A stretch of 64,000 nt of DNA. Origin: Curtobacterium flaccumfaciens UCD-AKU (GTDB lineage: Bacteria > Actinomycetota > Actinomycetes > Actinomycetales > Microbacteriaceae). The DNA lies in the NCBI RefSeq assembly GCF_000349565.1, contig NZ_KB714631.1, forward strand, positions 532,422-596,421, in the 5' to 3' direction. Below, in pieces: positions 43,312-51,517 of the stretch; position 1 is the first letter of the stretch, and every line of letters begins with the position of its first letter. The position numbers and the translations under genes were made by a program. The notes under the pieces were generated by a model. That model did no database searches, had not been told where the DNA came from, and saw nothing but the letters and a program-made list of their open reading frames with translations.

Positions 43312-44717
43312 GCACCACCCCCTCCTCCGTCCGGCGCTGGATCGTCCGCGGCACCGCCACGGCCGTCGCCGTCGTCGTCGCGGCGGGCGCCGTCACCGCG
43401 GCGCACGCCATCGGCACCGAGTCGGAACCCGGCCGACCCGCCGGGCGCACCGTCACGCCGGTCCCCGCCGCCGCCGAACGTGTCTGCGCCGGCAGCGCAC
43501 TGCGTCTGTCCGACGACGCGGGCAACGACGCGACGCAGGCGAGCACCGTCGGCACCGCCACCGTCGCGACCGCGACGACCGGTTCCACGGTCGAGCGGTC
43601 CGCGCTCGACGCCTCGACCACCGGCGGCAGCGACCCCCGGCTCCTGACGGCGCCAGCGGGGGAGTCGACCCCGCAGGTCGCGGGCAGCAGCTTCCAGAGC
43701 GTCTCGAGCGGCGACCTGGTGGGGGCCGGAGCGGCCTCGTGCGACGACCCCACCCAGTCCACGTGGCTCGTCGGCGGATCGACCGAGACCGGTCGCACGA
43801 GCCTCGTGACGCTCTCGAACCCGACGGACGTCAACGCCACGGTCGACCTGGCGATCTACGACGGCGACGGGACGGTCAGCGCCCCCGGGACCACCGGCAT
43901 CGTCGTGGCACCGAACACGCAGAAGGTCGTCCCGCTGTCGGGCTTCGTGTCCGACGCCGCGTCGACGGTCGTGCACGTCACGTCGTCCGGTGGGCAGATC
44001 GTCGCGCACATGCAGGAGACCGTCGTCCGCACCCTGACCCCGGGCGGCTTCGACATCGTCTCCGGCGGCGCTGCGCCGTCCCGGTCCCAGGTCATCCCCG
44101 CCGTCGTCCTCGCCGACGCGCAGGCCGCCCAGCGTGGTGACGACACGGCCGACGCGGCACCGGTCGTCCGACTGTTCGTGCCGGGCACGAAGTCGGCCCG
44201 CGTCACCCTCGGCATCAGCACGGCCGACGGCGGCGGCACGACCGTCAACGCCACCGCCGAGCCCGGCGTCGTGACCGACGTCCCGCTCGACGACTTCCCG
44301 GACGGCCGGTACTCGTTCACCGTCACGTCGACCCAGCCGATCGTCACCGGGGCGCGCACCACGACGCCCACCGACGGCACCAGCACCGGCACCGACCTCG
44401 GGTGGTTCGCCTCCGCCGAGCCGCTCGGCGACGAGACCATCACCGCCATCGCGCCGGGCGAGGGTGTGCGGCTGAACTTCGTGAACCCCACGAGCGAGGA
44501 CCGCACGGTCACGGTGCGGTCGGGCGACGAACGACGCACCCTGACGCTCCTGTCCGGCGCCACCGGGACCCTGTCGGTGCCGACGGCGAAGCAGCTCACG
44601 CTGACCGGCACCGACGGCGTCGTCGCGGGGGTCACGTACCGCGGTGCCGACGGGATCGCCGGGTTCCCGGTGCGCCCGGCCACCGACGTGTCCACGCCGG
44701 TGCGCGTCTACCCCTGA
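43308..44717 (+). CDS. DUF5719 family exported protein
   Basis: 469 residues. An N-terminal helix (IVRGTATAVAVVVAAGAVTAAHA) serves as signal or membrane anchor. The rest is a secreted, beta-rich, Thr/Ser/Val-rich chain. STWLVGGSTETGRTSLVTLSNPTDVNATVDLAIYDGDG and GGQIVAHMQETVVRTLTPGGFDIV are DUF5719 features, and TRIG-like repeats of the form NPT..D.TV recur later. ATG 43308 overlaps the transferase stop as ATGA, so the two are produced together and probably work together at the membrane's outer face. No enzymatic motif is visible. Confidence 0.88.
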   Translation: MSTTPSSVRRWIVRGTATAVAVVVAAGAVTAAHAIGTESEPGRPAGRTVTPVPAAAERVCAGSALRLSDDAGNDATQASTVGTATVATATTGSTVERSALDASTTGGSDPRLLTAPAGESTPQVAGSSFQSVSSGDLVGAGAASCDDPTQSTWLVGGSTETGRTSLVTLSNPTDVNATVDLAIYDGDGTVSAPGTTGIVVAPNTQKVVPLSGFVSDAASTVVHVTSSGGQIVAHMQETVVRTLTPGGFDIVSGGAAPSRSQVIPAVVLADAQAAQRGDDTADAAPVVRLFVPGTKSARVTLGISTADGGGTTVNATAEPGVVTDVPLDDFPDGRYSFTVTSTQPIVTGARTTTPTDGTSTGTDLGWFASAEPLGDETITAIAPGEGVRLNFVNPTSEDRTVTVRSGDERRTLTLLSGATGTLSVPTAKQLTLTGTDGVVAGVTYRGADGIAGFPVRPATDVSTPVRVYP

Positions 44718-44762
44718 CGGGCGGACCGGCGGCCCCGTTCAGTGGCTGATCGGCACGGTGCA

Positions 44763-44817
44763 GTCGGTCCGGCTCACCGGCCTGTCGGCGCGGTGCGGCC
44801 GGTCGGTCCGGCTCACC
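44763..44817. repeat. 16-bp direct repeat at a gene 3' end
   Basis: GTCGGTCCGGCTCACC occurs at 44763-44778 and 44802-44817. The second copy contains the stop codon of the minus-strand gene ending at 44813, so the gene end has been duplicated into the intergenic gap. Confidence 0.8.
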
Positions 44818-45253
44818 AGTGTCGGTAGCGGTCCGGTGCCAGGTCCCACGGGTCCTTGCCGATCAGCTCGCCCACCGCGCGGAACACCGCGGTCTCGATG
44901 ATGATGCGGCGGTCGGAGTCGTCCTTCTCGGGGCTCCGGTTCACCCGCTCCACGGGGATGCGGAACACGGTCACGCGGCGGGTGTCACGGTCGATGCGCC
45001 AACGTGGCATCTCGTCCGGCAGGGTCTGGTCGCTCGGCATGTCCGCCACCTGGAAGACCACGCCCGCGAGTTCCTCGGGCCACAGGCCGAGCAGGTAGTG
45101 CGCACTGTCACCGACGATGCGGTCGAACGCCTCGGCGCGGGTGATGATCGGCGCGAGTTCGGGTCCGGTGACGCTCGAACGCCCGCCACGGCCGTGCCGG
45201 GAGCGCCCCCGACCGCGGTCGACCGGGGTGACGAGGCGAGGCTTCCGACGCAT
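44813..45253 (-). CDS. Metallopeptidase-family (PF06262-like) protein lacking HExxH
   Basis: 146 residues. The body resembles the minimal metallopeptidase family found next to DUF3499 in actinobacteria: FDRIVGDSAHYLLGLWPEELAGVVFQVADMP, TVFRIPVERVNRSPE, and a final helix IIETAVFRAVGELIGKDPWDLAP. In zinc-binding members that helix reads HExxH; here the positions are ETAVFRAVGEL, so no zinc site. From memory the actinobacterial clade often lacks it. ATG 45253 lies 6 bases after a TACGAT box; GTG 45259 is an alternative. It is probably not a protease. The role is unknown. Confidence 0.8.
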   Translation of the reverse strand: MRRKPRLVTPVDRGRGRSRHGRGGRSSVTGPELAPIITRAEAFDRIVGDSAHYLLGLWPEELAGVVFQVADMPSDQTLPDEMPRWRIDRDTRRVTVFRIPVERVNRSPEKDDSDRRIIIETAVFRAVGELIGKDPWDLAPDRYRHW

Positions 45254-45259
45254 CCCCAC

Positions 45260-45265
45260 ATCGTA
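45260..45265 (-). promoter_or_regulatory. -10 box TACGAT, leaderless start
   Basis: On the minus strand TACGAT is followed by 6 bases and ATG 45253. The divergent TAGGCT at 45297-45302 serves the DUF3499 gene, so the two genes share a 59-base promoter gap. Confidence 0.55.
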
Positions 45266-45296
45266 CGCGGGGACGGGTGCACGCCGGACGCTCCGC

Positions 45297-45302
45297 TAGG
45301 CT
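45297..45302 (+). promoter_or_regulatory. -10 box TAGGCT before the DUF3499 gene
   Basis: TAGGCT ends 10 bases before ATG 45313. There is no Shine-Dalgarno in the gap, so a very short or absent leader is likely. Confidence 0.45.
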
Positions 45303-45312
45303 CCCTGACGAC

Positions 45313-45528
45313 ATGGACGTGCGGATCTGCAGCAAGGTGGCGTGTGCCAACAGCGCTTCGTCGACCCTGACCTACGACTACGGCGACTCCATGGTCGTCA
45401 TCGGTCCGCTGTCGACCCGGGTCGAACCGCACGGCTACGACCTCTGCGCCCGCCACGCGGCAACGCTGCGCGTCCCGCGCGGCTGGCAGGTGGTGCGGCG
45501 CGAGCCGCTCCCGCGCGACGCGGACTGA
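45313..45528 (+). CDS. DUF3499 family small protein
   Basis: 71 residues. It begins MDVRICSKVACANSASSTLTYDYGDSMVVIGPLS and continues YDLCARHAATLRVPRGWQVVR, the whole DUF3499 pattern. Cys 6, Cys 11 and the CARH motif form a likely small zinc-ribbon. Members are found only in actinobacteria, beside the metallopeptidase-like gene and manA/manB, as here. The function is unknown; usual members are longer (around 100 residues), so this is a compact form. ATG 45313 is the first start after the TAGGCT box. Confidence 0.85.
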   Translation: MDVRICSKVACANSASSTLTYDYGDSMVVIGPLSTRVEPHGYDLCARHAATLRVPRGWQVVRREPLPRDAD

Positions 45529-45562
45529 CGGCGCGCGTCCGCGGCGTGGGTGAGGGCGATCT

Positions 45563-45609
45563 GGAGGCCCGGGGAACGTGACCGGGATCGGCTGGTGACC
45601 CGCGCCTCC
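45563..45609. repeat. Imperfect palindrome, GGAGGC family copy E
   Basis: GGAGGCCCGGG (from 45563) pairs with CCCGCGCCTCC (to 45609), and inner GTGACC/GGTGAC sequences extend the fold. It lies 34 bases after DUF3499 and 21 bases before ahcY, genes on the same strand. Confidence 0.7.
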
Positions 45610-45630
45610 CGGCATGGAAGACTGGCGGGC

Positions 45631-47109
45631 ATGCCCACCGAAACCCGCACCGCTGCTGTGTTCCGCGTCGCCGACCTGTCCCTCGCCGAGGCGGGCCGGC
45701 ACCAGATCCGCCTCGCCGAGAACGAGATGCCGGGCCTGATGTCACTGCGTGACGAGTTCGCCGCGGCGCAGCCGCTCGCCGGCGCGCGCATCGCCGGGTC
45801 CCTGCACATGACGGTGCAGACCGCCGTGCTCATCGAGACGCTCGTCGCCCTCGGCGCCCAGGTGCGCTGGGCCAGCTGCAACATCTTCTCCACCCAGGAC
45901 GAAGCCGCCGCGGCGGTCGCCGTCGGACCCACCGGCACCCCGGACGCCCCCGCCGGCGTCCCGGTGTTCGCGTGGAAGGGCGAGACGCTCGAGGAGTACT
46001 GGTGGTGCACCAGCCGCATCTTCGACTGGAGCGACGAGGCCGCCGCGGCCGGTGCGGACTGGACCGGCCCGAACCTGATCCTGGACGACGGCGGCGACGC
46101 CACCATGCTCGTGCACACCGGCGCCGACGCCGAGGCCGCCGGTGCCGCACCGGTCGCCGAGCCGGACGCCAGCGCCGAGTGGAAGATCGTGCTCGACACC
46201 GTCGCGCGGTCGCTCGAGACCTCGTCCGACCGCTGGACCCGCATCGCGGCCGACATCCAGGGCGTCACCGAGGAGACCACGACGGGCGTGCACCGTCTGT
46301 ACGAGCTGTTCCGGAACGGCGAGCTGAAGTTCCCGGCGATCAACGTCAACGACTCCGTGACGAAGTCGAAGTTCGACAACAAGTACGGCATCCGGCACTC
46401 GCTGCCCGACGGTCTGAACCGCGCCACCGACGTGCTCATCGGCGGCAAGGTCGCCTTCGTCGTCGGCTACGGCGACGTCGGCAAGGGGGCGGCCGAGGCG
46501 CTCCGCGGGCAGGGCGCCCGCGTCATCGTCAGCGAGGTCGACCCCATCTGTGCGCTGCAGGCGGCGATGGACGGCTACCAGGTCGCGCGCCTGGCGGACG
46601 TCGTCGACACCGTCGACATGGTCATCACGTGCACCGGCAACCTGGGCGTGGTCGGGGTCGACGAGATGCTCGGGCTGAAGCACCTGGCGATCGTCGCGAA
46701 CGTGGGGCACTTCGACAACGAGATCGACATGGCCGGGCTCGAGGCGCTGCCCGGCGTCTCGAAGGTCGAGATCAAGCCGCAGGTGCACGAGTGGCGGCTG
46801 CCGACCGGGCGGTCGATCCTGGTGCTGTCCGAGGGGCGGCTCATGAACCTCGGCAACGCGACGGGCCACCCGTCGTTCGTGATGAGCAACTCGTTCACGA
46901 ACCAGGTGCTCGCGCAGATCGAGCTGCACACCCGGCGCGACGAGTACCCGACCGGCGTGTACGTTCTGCCGAAGCACCTGGACGAGAAGGTCGCGCGCCT
47001 GCACCTCGACGCCCTCGGGGTGCAGCTGACGTCGCTGCGTCCGGAGCAGGCCGCGTACATCGGTGTCCCCGTCGAGGGCCCCTTCAAGCCGGACCACTAC
47101 CGCTACTGA
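45631..47109 (+). CDS. Adenosylhomocysteinase AhcY (SahH)
   Basis: 492 residues. The enzyme splits S-adenosylhomocysteine into adenosine and homocysteine with bound NAD+. Visible motifs: [42 protein letters not shown], the lysine/aspartate site [19 protein letters not shown], the NAD loop [41 protein letters not shown] and the C-terminal KPDHYRY. The long insertion in the first third is typical of the class shared with mycobacteria. ATG 45631 fits the family N-terminus. No Shine-Dalgarno stands out. An inverted-repeat element follows 21 bases downstream. Confidence 0.97.
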   Translation: MPTETRTAAVFRVADLSLAEAGRHQIRLAENEMPGLMSLRDEFAAAQPLAGARIAGSLHMTVQTAVLIETLVALGAQVRWASCNIFSTQDEAAAAVAVGPTGTPDAPAGVPVFAWKGETLEEYWWCTSRIFDWSDEAAAAGADWTGPNLILDDGGDATMLVHTGADAEAAGAAPVAEPDASAEWKIVLDTVARSLETSSDRWTRIAADIQGVTEETTTGVHRLYELFRNGELKFPAINVNDSVTKSKFDNKYGIRHSLPDGLNRATDVLIGGKVAFVVGYGDVGKGAAEALRGQGARVIVSEVDPICALQAAMDGYQVARLADVVDTVDMVITCTGNLGVVGVDEMLGLKHLAIVANVGHFDNEIDMAGLEALPGVSKVEIKPQVHEWRLPTGRSILVLSEGRLMNLGNATGHPSFVMSNSFTNQVLAQIELHTRRDEYPTGVYVLPKHLDEKVARLHLDALGVQLTSLRPEQAAYIGVPVEGPFKPDHYRY

Positions 47110-47130
47110 GCTCGGCGTTCCTGCGCTCCC

Positions 47131-47200
47131 GCACGACACCGGTGTTCGCACGTTGCACCCCGGCACGAGGGTGTTCGGCGCGCGAACACCGGTGTCGTGC
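47131..47200. repeat. 70-bp inverted-repeat element, copy 2 (ACACCGGTGT ends)
   Basis: GCACGACACCGGTGTTCGC (47131-47149) and its exact complement (47182-47200) are the arms. An inner pair CACCC/GGGTG extends the structure. It lies between the convergent ahcY and RDD genes. Copy 1 is at 19593-19663 with the same ends and length. Confidence 0.85.
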
Positions 47201-47224
47201 GAGCAGCCCGCGCCGCGCGCTGCG

Positions 47225-48094
47225 TCAGCGGGGGAAGCCCGGCGGGCGCGCCGACGCTGTGGACCCCGCTGCGGTGAGCAGCTCGGCGCGGGCGCCCAGC
47301 GCCCGGACGTCCCGACGACGACGCAGCACGACGACCCCGGCCAGGAACACCTCGGGCGGCACGGGCGGCACGGGGTGGGCGAACGCCGACACCTCGGCCG
47401 CGAGCGACTGCGCCGCTGCCTCGCGCAGTTCCGGTCGCATCAGCGCCGCCCCGCGGAAGAACGCGCCGAGCCGGTTCTCCAACCGCTGCGGCAGCGCCGA
47501 GACGTCCGCGACGCCGGCCCACGCCGCCAGTTCCGGTGGCAGGAGCACCTCGGGGTCGCGCTGTTTCGGCAGGCGCTCGTGCTGCACGATCGTGCCTGCG
47601 AGCAGGTCCCCGAGGCGCCTCGGCCGGGTGCCGAACAGCGCGACGAGCAGGGCGACCGACCCGAACGTCATCCAGAGCTCGAACAGGCCGACGAGCGACC
47701 GGGTGAAGGCGTGCCGGAACCCGATCGAACCGCCGTCGAGCCGGACCACCCGGGTGCCGGTGGCGAACCGTCCGACGCTCCGCCCCTTCGTCACCGTCTC
47801 GACCGCGGCGGGGACCAGCACCAGCACGACGACGAGCAGCACGATGTTCAGCGCAGCACCCCAGGCGGGTTCGAGGCCCCTCGGCCAGAGTCGTGCGACC
47901 CCGAACATCGCGAGCACGAACAGGACGAGGACGCACAGGCCGTCCAGCAGGGCCGCTGCGAGCCGCAGCACGAGTCCGGCGGGTTGGACGTCGAGCGCGA
48001 CACCCTCGCCCACCACGAGCTCGTCGGCGGTCTCGTCGAGATCGCGCGAGAACCGTGCGTCGGCGAGGTCACGCGGCGTGCGGGGCTTCGGCAT
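47225..48094 (-). CDS. RDD family membrane protein
   Basis: 289 residues. Three hydrophobic helices include the RDD hallmark LVLRLAAALLDGLCVLVLFVLAMFG, TKGRSVGRFATGTRVVRLDGGSIGFRHAFTRSLVG and TRPRRLGDLLAGTIV. The C-terminal third is soluble and unusual for the family (PELAAWAGVADVSALPQRLENRLGAFFRGAALMRP). RDD proteins are membrane proteins of mostly unknown role. ATG 48094 is fixed by CAGAAT 6 bases upstream and the end of the shared gap. It is divergent from the SpoIIM gene; the RDD-SpoIIM-DUF58-MoxR grouping recurs in actinobacteria and suggests one envelope-stress or assembly module. Confidence 0.88.
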   Translation of the reverse strand: MPKPRTPRDLADARFSRDLDETADELVVGEGVALDVQPAGLVLRLAAALLDGLCVLVLFVLAMFGVARLWPRGLEPAWGAALNIVLLVVVLVLVPAAVETVTKGRSVGRFATGTRVVRLDGGSIGFRHAFTRSLVGLFELWMTFGSVALLVALFGTRPRRLGDLLAGTIVQHERLPKQRDPEVLLPPELAAWAGVADVSALPQRLENRLGAFFRGAALMRPELREAAAQSLAAEVSAFAHPVPPVPPEVFLAGVVVLRRRRDVRALGARAELLTAAGSTASARPPGFPR

Positions 48095-48136
48095 GGGATC
48101 ATTCTGTCGGAGATCGCGCGACCTGAGGGGGAACTC

Positions 48137-49135
48137 GTGGACCTGGATGCCTACGCCGAGGTGCATCGTGACCGGTGGCAGGAGCTCGACCGGCTGGCGC
48201 GTGCCCGGCACCGGTCCGGTGCGGACGTCGACCGGCTCGTCGCCGGCTACCAGGAGGCCGCCACCGACCTCGCCCGCATCCGCGGTGCCGCACCGCGCAC
48301 CGTGACCGGCGACCGGCTCTCGCTCACGCTGTTCCGCGCCCGACTGCGCTTCACCGGCACCCCCGTCGACCCGCTGACCGCGGTCGCACTGTTCTTCACG
48401 CGGCAGCTCCCCGCGGCGCTCTACCGGATCCGCTGGGTGACCATCTGGGTCGCGCTCGCCACGGTGGCGATCGGGGCGATCGTCGCGATCTGGATCACCA
48501 CGACCCCCGGCGCGACGGCGACCTTCGGCAGCGACGAGGCCCTGCGCCGGTACGCCACGCAGGACTTCGTCGACTACTACTCGAACCGCGGTCTCGGGGC
48601 GTTCACGGCGCAGGTCTGGACGAACAACGCGTACATCGCCGCGACGATGGTCGCCTTCGGGATCACCGGGGTCTTCGTGCCGTTCTCGATCATGCAGAAC
48701 GCCGTCAGCCTGGGGGTGTCCGCGGCGATCATGCACTCCCAGGGACGCCTGGCCGACTTCTTCCTCTACGTCTCCCCGCACGGGCAGCTCGAGCTCTACT
48801 CGGTGTTCCTCGCGGGCGGTGCGGGATTGATGATCTTCTGGTCGTGGGTGGCACCGGGGCCCGGACGCACGCGTGCCCAGGCTCTCGCCGAGGACGGCCG
48901 GGCACTCATCACCATCGCGATCGGCCTGACCCTGACCCTGCTGCTGTCCGGCATCGTCGAGGGCGTGGTGACGCGGCAGGACTGGCCGTGGCCGATCAAG
49001 ATCGGCATCGGCACGATCGCCCTGGCCGCGGTGCTCGCGTACCAGTGGGTGCTCGGCGGCCGCGCCTACCGGGCGGGGGAGCGCGGCGACCTCGAGGAGT
49101 TCGAGCGCGGCTCCACCGCCCTGGTGGCCGGCTAG
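48137..49135 (+). CDS. SpoIIM-family (stage II sporulation protein M-like) membrane protein
   Basis: 332 residues. The N-terminal soluble helix VDLDAYAEVHRDRWQELDRLARARHRSG is typical of actinobacterial members. About six hydrophobic segments follow, with FTAQVWTNNAYIAATMVAFGITGVFVPFSIMQNAVSLG, the SpoIIM (PF01944) core; YVSPHGQLELYSVFLAGGAGL is also characteristic. In Bacillus SpoIIM helps peptidoglycan breakdown during engulfment; in non-sporulating actinobacteria the role is unknown. GTG 48137 follows AGGGGGA. It converges with the DUF58 gene (13-base gap). Confidence 0.92.
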   Translation: MDLDAYAEVHRDRWQELDRLARARHRSGADVDRLVAGYQEAATDLARIRGAAPRTVTGDRLSLTLFRARLRFTGTPVDPLTAVALFFTRQLPAALYRIRWVTIWVALATVAIGAIVAIWITTTPGATATFGSDEALRRYATQDFVDYYSNRGLGAFTAQVWTNNAYIAATMVAFGITGVFVPFSIMQNAVSLGVSAAIMHSQGRLADFFLYVSPHGQLELYSVFLAGGAGLMIFWSWVAPGPGRTRAQALAEDGRALITIAIGLTLTLLLSGIVEGVVTRQDWPWPIKIGIGTIALAAVLAYQWVLGGRAYRAGERGDLEEFERGSTALVAG

Positions 49136-49148
49136 GGCCTGCCCCGGT

Positions 49149-50501
49149 TCAGAGTCGGCCGGAGGCCTTCGCCCGGATGTAGGCGTCGGCGACGAGCGGC
49201 GGGACGTCCGCCGGCGCGCCACGGACGACCTCGGCGCCGGATCGGCGTGCGACGTCGGCCGCTCCGTCCGCGTCGAGCAGCGTGCGTTCCGCGGCGGCGC
49301 GTCGGTAGACGTCGCGCTCCGCGCCGGTGGGGAGGCCCGGCACCCGTCCGCCCCGCGCGGTGCGGATCGACGTGGTCGGGTCCACCCCGCCGTGCGCCAT
49401 CCGCTCGACGGCCGGGTCCTCGATGCTCGTCACGACCACCGCGTGCCGCCGGGACAGCCGGGGGAGCACGGCGAGCAGGTCACCCGAGCCACCGACGGAG
49501 TCCAGGCTCGAGGCGAGGACGACCAGTGCGCGCGAGGTCGTGATCGAGTCGACGAGTGCGGGCACGGACGCCCAGTCGGTCGCGGCGAGCCCGGGTTCGG
49601 CCATCGCGAGTGCTTCGCCGAAGCGCTGCACGACGTCGGTGCGGGTGGCGCCGTGCACGCGGTCGTGCGCGGTGTCGTCGAGGACGACCAGGTCGACCCG
49701 GTCACCGGCGGCGGCAGCGAGCGCGCCGAGGAGCAGCGCCGACTCGATGAACGTGTCGAGCCGTGGCTCGTCGGCGACACGGCCGGCACCCGCTCGCCCC
49801 GCGTCCACCACGACGACGACGCGCCGGTCACGCTCCGGCCGCCACGTGCGGACGACGAGGTCCTGTCGCCGAGCGGTCGCCCGCCAGTCGATGGAGCGCA
49901 CGTCGTCACCGCGGACGTAGTCGCGCAGCGAGTCGAACTCGGTGCCGTGCCCGCGGAGCTGCAGGGTGGTCTCGCCGTCGAGCTCGCGGAGCCGTGCCAG
50001 GCGTGACGGCAGGTGCCGCCGCGACCGGAAGGGCGGCGTGACGACGAGTTCGCCCGGTGCTGCCACGACCCGCTGGCGCGCCGCGAGGCCCAGGGGGCCG
50101 AAGGACCGCACGGCGACCCCGGTGGTGCGACGTCGGCCGCGGCGGAACGGTGTGAAGCGCATCCGCGCCGTCCGTCGCTCCCCGCCGGGCACCGTCATCC
50201 GGATCCGCCGGGGGCGGTGGCCGGCCGACGGCTCCCACATGTCGCGGACCACGCCACGGACCGTCCGGGTCCCGTCGTTCGCGAGCACGAGCGTGCCGTC
50301 GGCGGTGCTGTCACGTCGGGCGAGCCGCGGCATCCGGCGTTCCACCCGGACCCGGCGCAGGTCGGCGGCGAGCAGGACGTCGAGCACGGCGGCGAGCAGC
50401 ACCACCCCGACCCACGCCAGGCCCGCCCACCCGCTGCCGAGCAGCACGGTGGGGACGAGGGCGACGGCGAGGAGCGCGACGAACCGACCGGAGACCGCCA
50501 C
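49149..50501 (-). CDS. DUF58 domain protein
   Basis: 450 residues. Two N-terminal hydrophobic helices precede a soluble part. The DUF58 motif RELDGETTLQLRGHGTEFDSLRDYVRGDDVRSIDWRATARRQDLVVR lies near residue 200; it is followed by a von Willebrand A-like fold (RRVVVVVDAGRAGAG, DRVDLVVLDD). DUF58 proteins partner MoxR ATPases as chaperone-type clients or adaptors. GTG 50501 overlaps the moxR stop (TAGTG), so they are translationally coupled. This is the last gene of a five-gene minus-strand operon starting at 54847. Confidence 0.92.
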   Translation of the reverse strand: MAVSGRFVALLAVALVPTVLLGSGWAGLAWVGVVLLAAVLDVLLAADLRRVRVERRMPRLARRDSTADGTLVLANDGTRTVRGVVRDMWEPSAGHRPRRIRMTVPGGERRTARMRFTPFRRGRRRTTGVAVRSFGPLGLAARQRVVAAPGELVVTPPFRSRRHLPSRLARLRELDGETTLQLRGHGTEFDSLRDYVRGDDVRSIDWRATARRQDLVVRTWRPERDRRVVVVVDAGRAGAGRVADEPRLDTFIESALLLGALAAAAGDRVDLVVLDDTAHDRVHGATRTDVVQRFGEALAMAEPGLAATDWASVPALVDSITTSRALVVLASSLDSVGGSGDLLAVLPRLSRRHAVVVTSIEDPAVERMAHGGVDPTTSIRTARGGRVPGLPTGAERDVYRRAAAERTLLDADGAADVARRSGAEVVRGAPADVPPLVADAYIRAKASGRL

Positions 50502-51517
50502 TAGATCGGCACCCGCACCTGCTCGAGCACCTGCTGGAGCACGCCGTCGGCGCCGACGCCCTCGAGCTCGGCGTCCGCGGCGACCCGCAGGCGGTGCCGC
50601 CAGACCGGCAGGGCCATCGCCTGCACGTGGTCCGGGGTGATCGCGTCGTAGCCGGTGAGCCACGCCCAGGCCTTCGCGGCCGCGAGCAGGGCCGTCGCGC
50701 CACGGGGACTGACGCCGACCCGGACCGAGGGCGCCTGACGCGTGGCCCGGGCCAGGTCGACGATGTAGGCGAGCACGTCGTCGCGGGCACCGACGCCGCG
50801 GACTGCGCGCTGCGCCCGCACGACCTCGTCGACGCCGACCACCGGGTTGATGCCGGCCGACCGCACGTCGCGCGGGACGAACCCGTCGGCGTGGCGTCGG
50901 AGCACCTGCCACTCGACGTCACGCGGGGGGATGTCGAGGGTCAGCTTCATGAGGAACCGGTCGAGCTGCGCCTCGGGCAGCGTGTACGTGCCCTCGAACT
51001 CGATCGGGTTCATCGTCGCGGCGACGAAGAACGGGTCGGGCAGCGCACGGGCGTCGCCGTCGACGCTGACCTGGCGTTCCTCCATCGCCTCGAGCAGGGC
51101 CGACTGGGTCTTCGGGGGCGTCCGGTTGACCTCGTCGGCGAGCAGGACGTTGGTGAACACGGGGCCCTCGCGGAACGGGAACGTGCCGGTCGACGCGTCG
51201 TAGACGAGCGATCCGGTGACGTCGCCGGGCATCAGGTCGGGCGTGAACTGGATGCGCTTCGTGTCGAGCGTCATCGCGGCGGCGAGGCTGCGCACGAGCA
51301 GGGTCTTGGCGACACCGGGGACGCCCTCGAGCAGCACGTGCCCCTGGGCGAGGAGGCCCACGATCATGCCGGAGACCGCGCCCTCCTGGCCGACGACGGC
51401 CTTGGCGACCTCGGTGCGGACCCGGCCGAACGCGTCGCGCAGGTCGGTGCCGGCGGCGCTCGAGTGGTCGGGCTCCGGCGCGGCGTGCTCGGTGGTGGCA
51501 GGGGGCAGGTCGGTCAC
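50501..51517 (-). CDS. MoxR-type AAA+ ATPase
   Basis: 338 residues. Walker A GVPGVAKT is near residue 66, Walker B LLADEVNRTPPKTQSALLEAMEE near 125, and sensor 1 FVAATMNPIEFEGTYTLPEAQLDRFLMKL near 165; the arginine-finger region and the lid ISPRGATALLAAAKAWAWL-like stretch follow. MoxR ATPases remodel or insert metal into partner proteins carrying VWA/DUF58 domains. GTG 51517 overlaps the TGA of the DUF4350 gene (GTGA). It is the probable engine of the DUF58/DUF4350/DUF4129 complex at the membrane. Confidence 0.95.
   Translation of the reverse strand: MTDLPPATTEHAAPEPDHSSAAGTDLRDAFGRVRTEVAKAVVGQEGAVSGMIVGLLAQGHVLLEGVPGVAKTLLVRSLAAAMTLDTKRIQFTPDLMPGDVTGSLVYDASTGTFPFREGPVFTNVLLADEVNRTPPKTQSALLEAMEERQVSVDGDARALPDPFFVAATMNPIEFEGTYTLPEAQLDRFLMKLTLDIPPRDVEWQVLRRHADGFVPRDVRSAGINPVVGVDEVVRAQRAVRGVGARDDVLAYIVDLARATRQAPSVRVGVSPRGATALLAAAKAWAWLTGYDAITPDHVQAMALPVWRHRLRVAADAELEGVGADGVLQQVLEQVRVPI

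Noticed and set aside
45529-45630. SAH riboswitch before ahcY
   Set aside because: The 102-base gap holds the GGAGGC palindrome but I could not find the conserved SAH-aptamer pattern, and little space remains for a leader.
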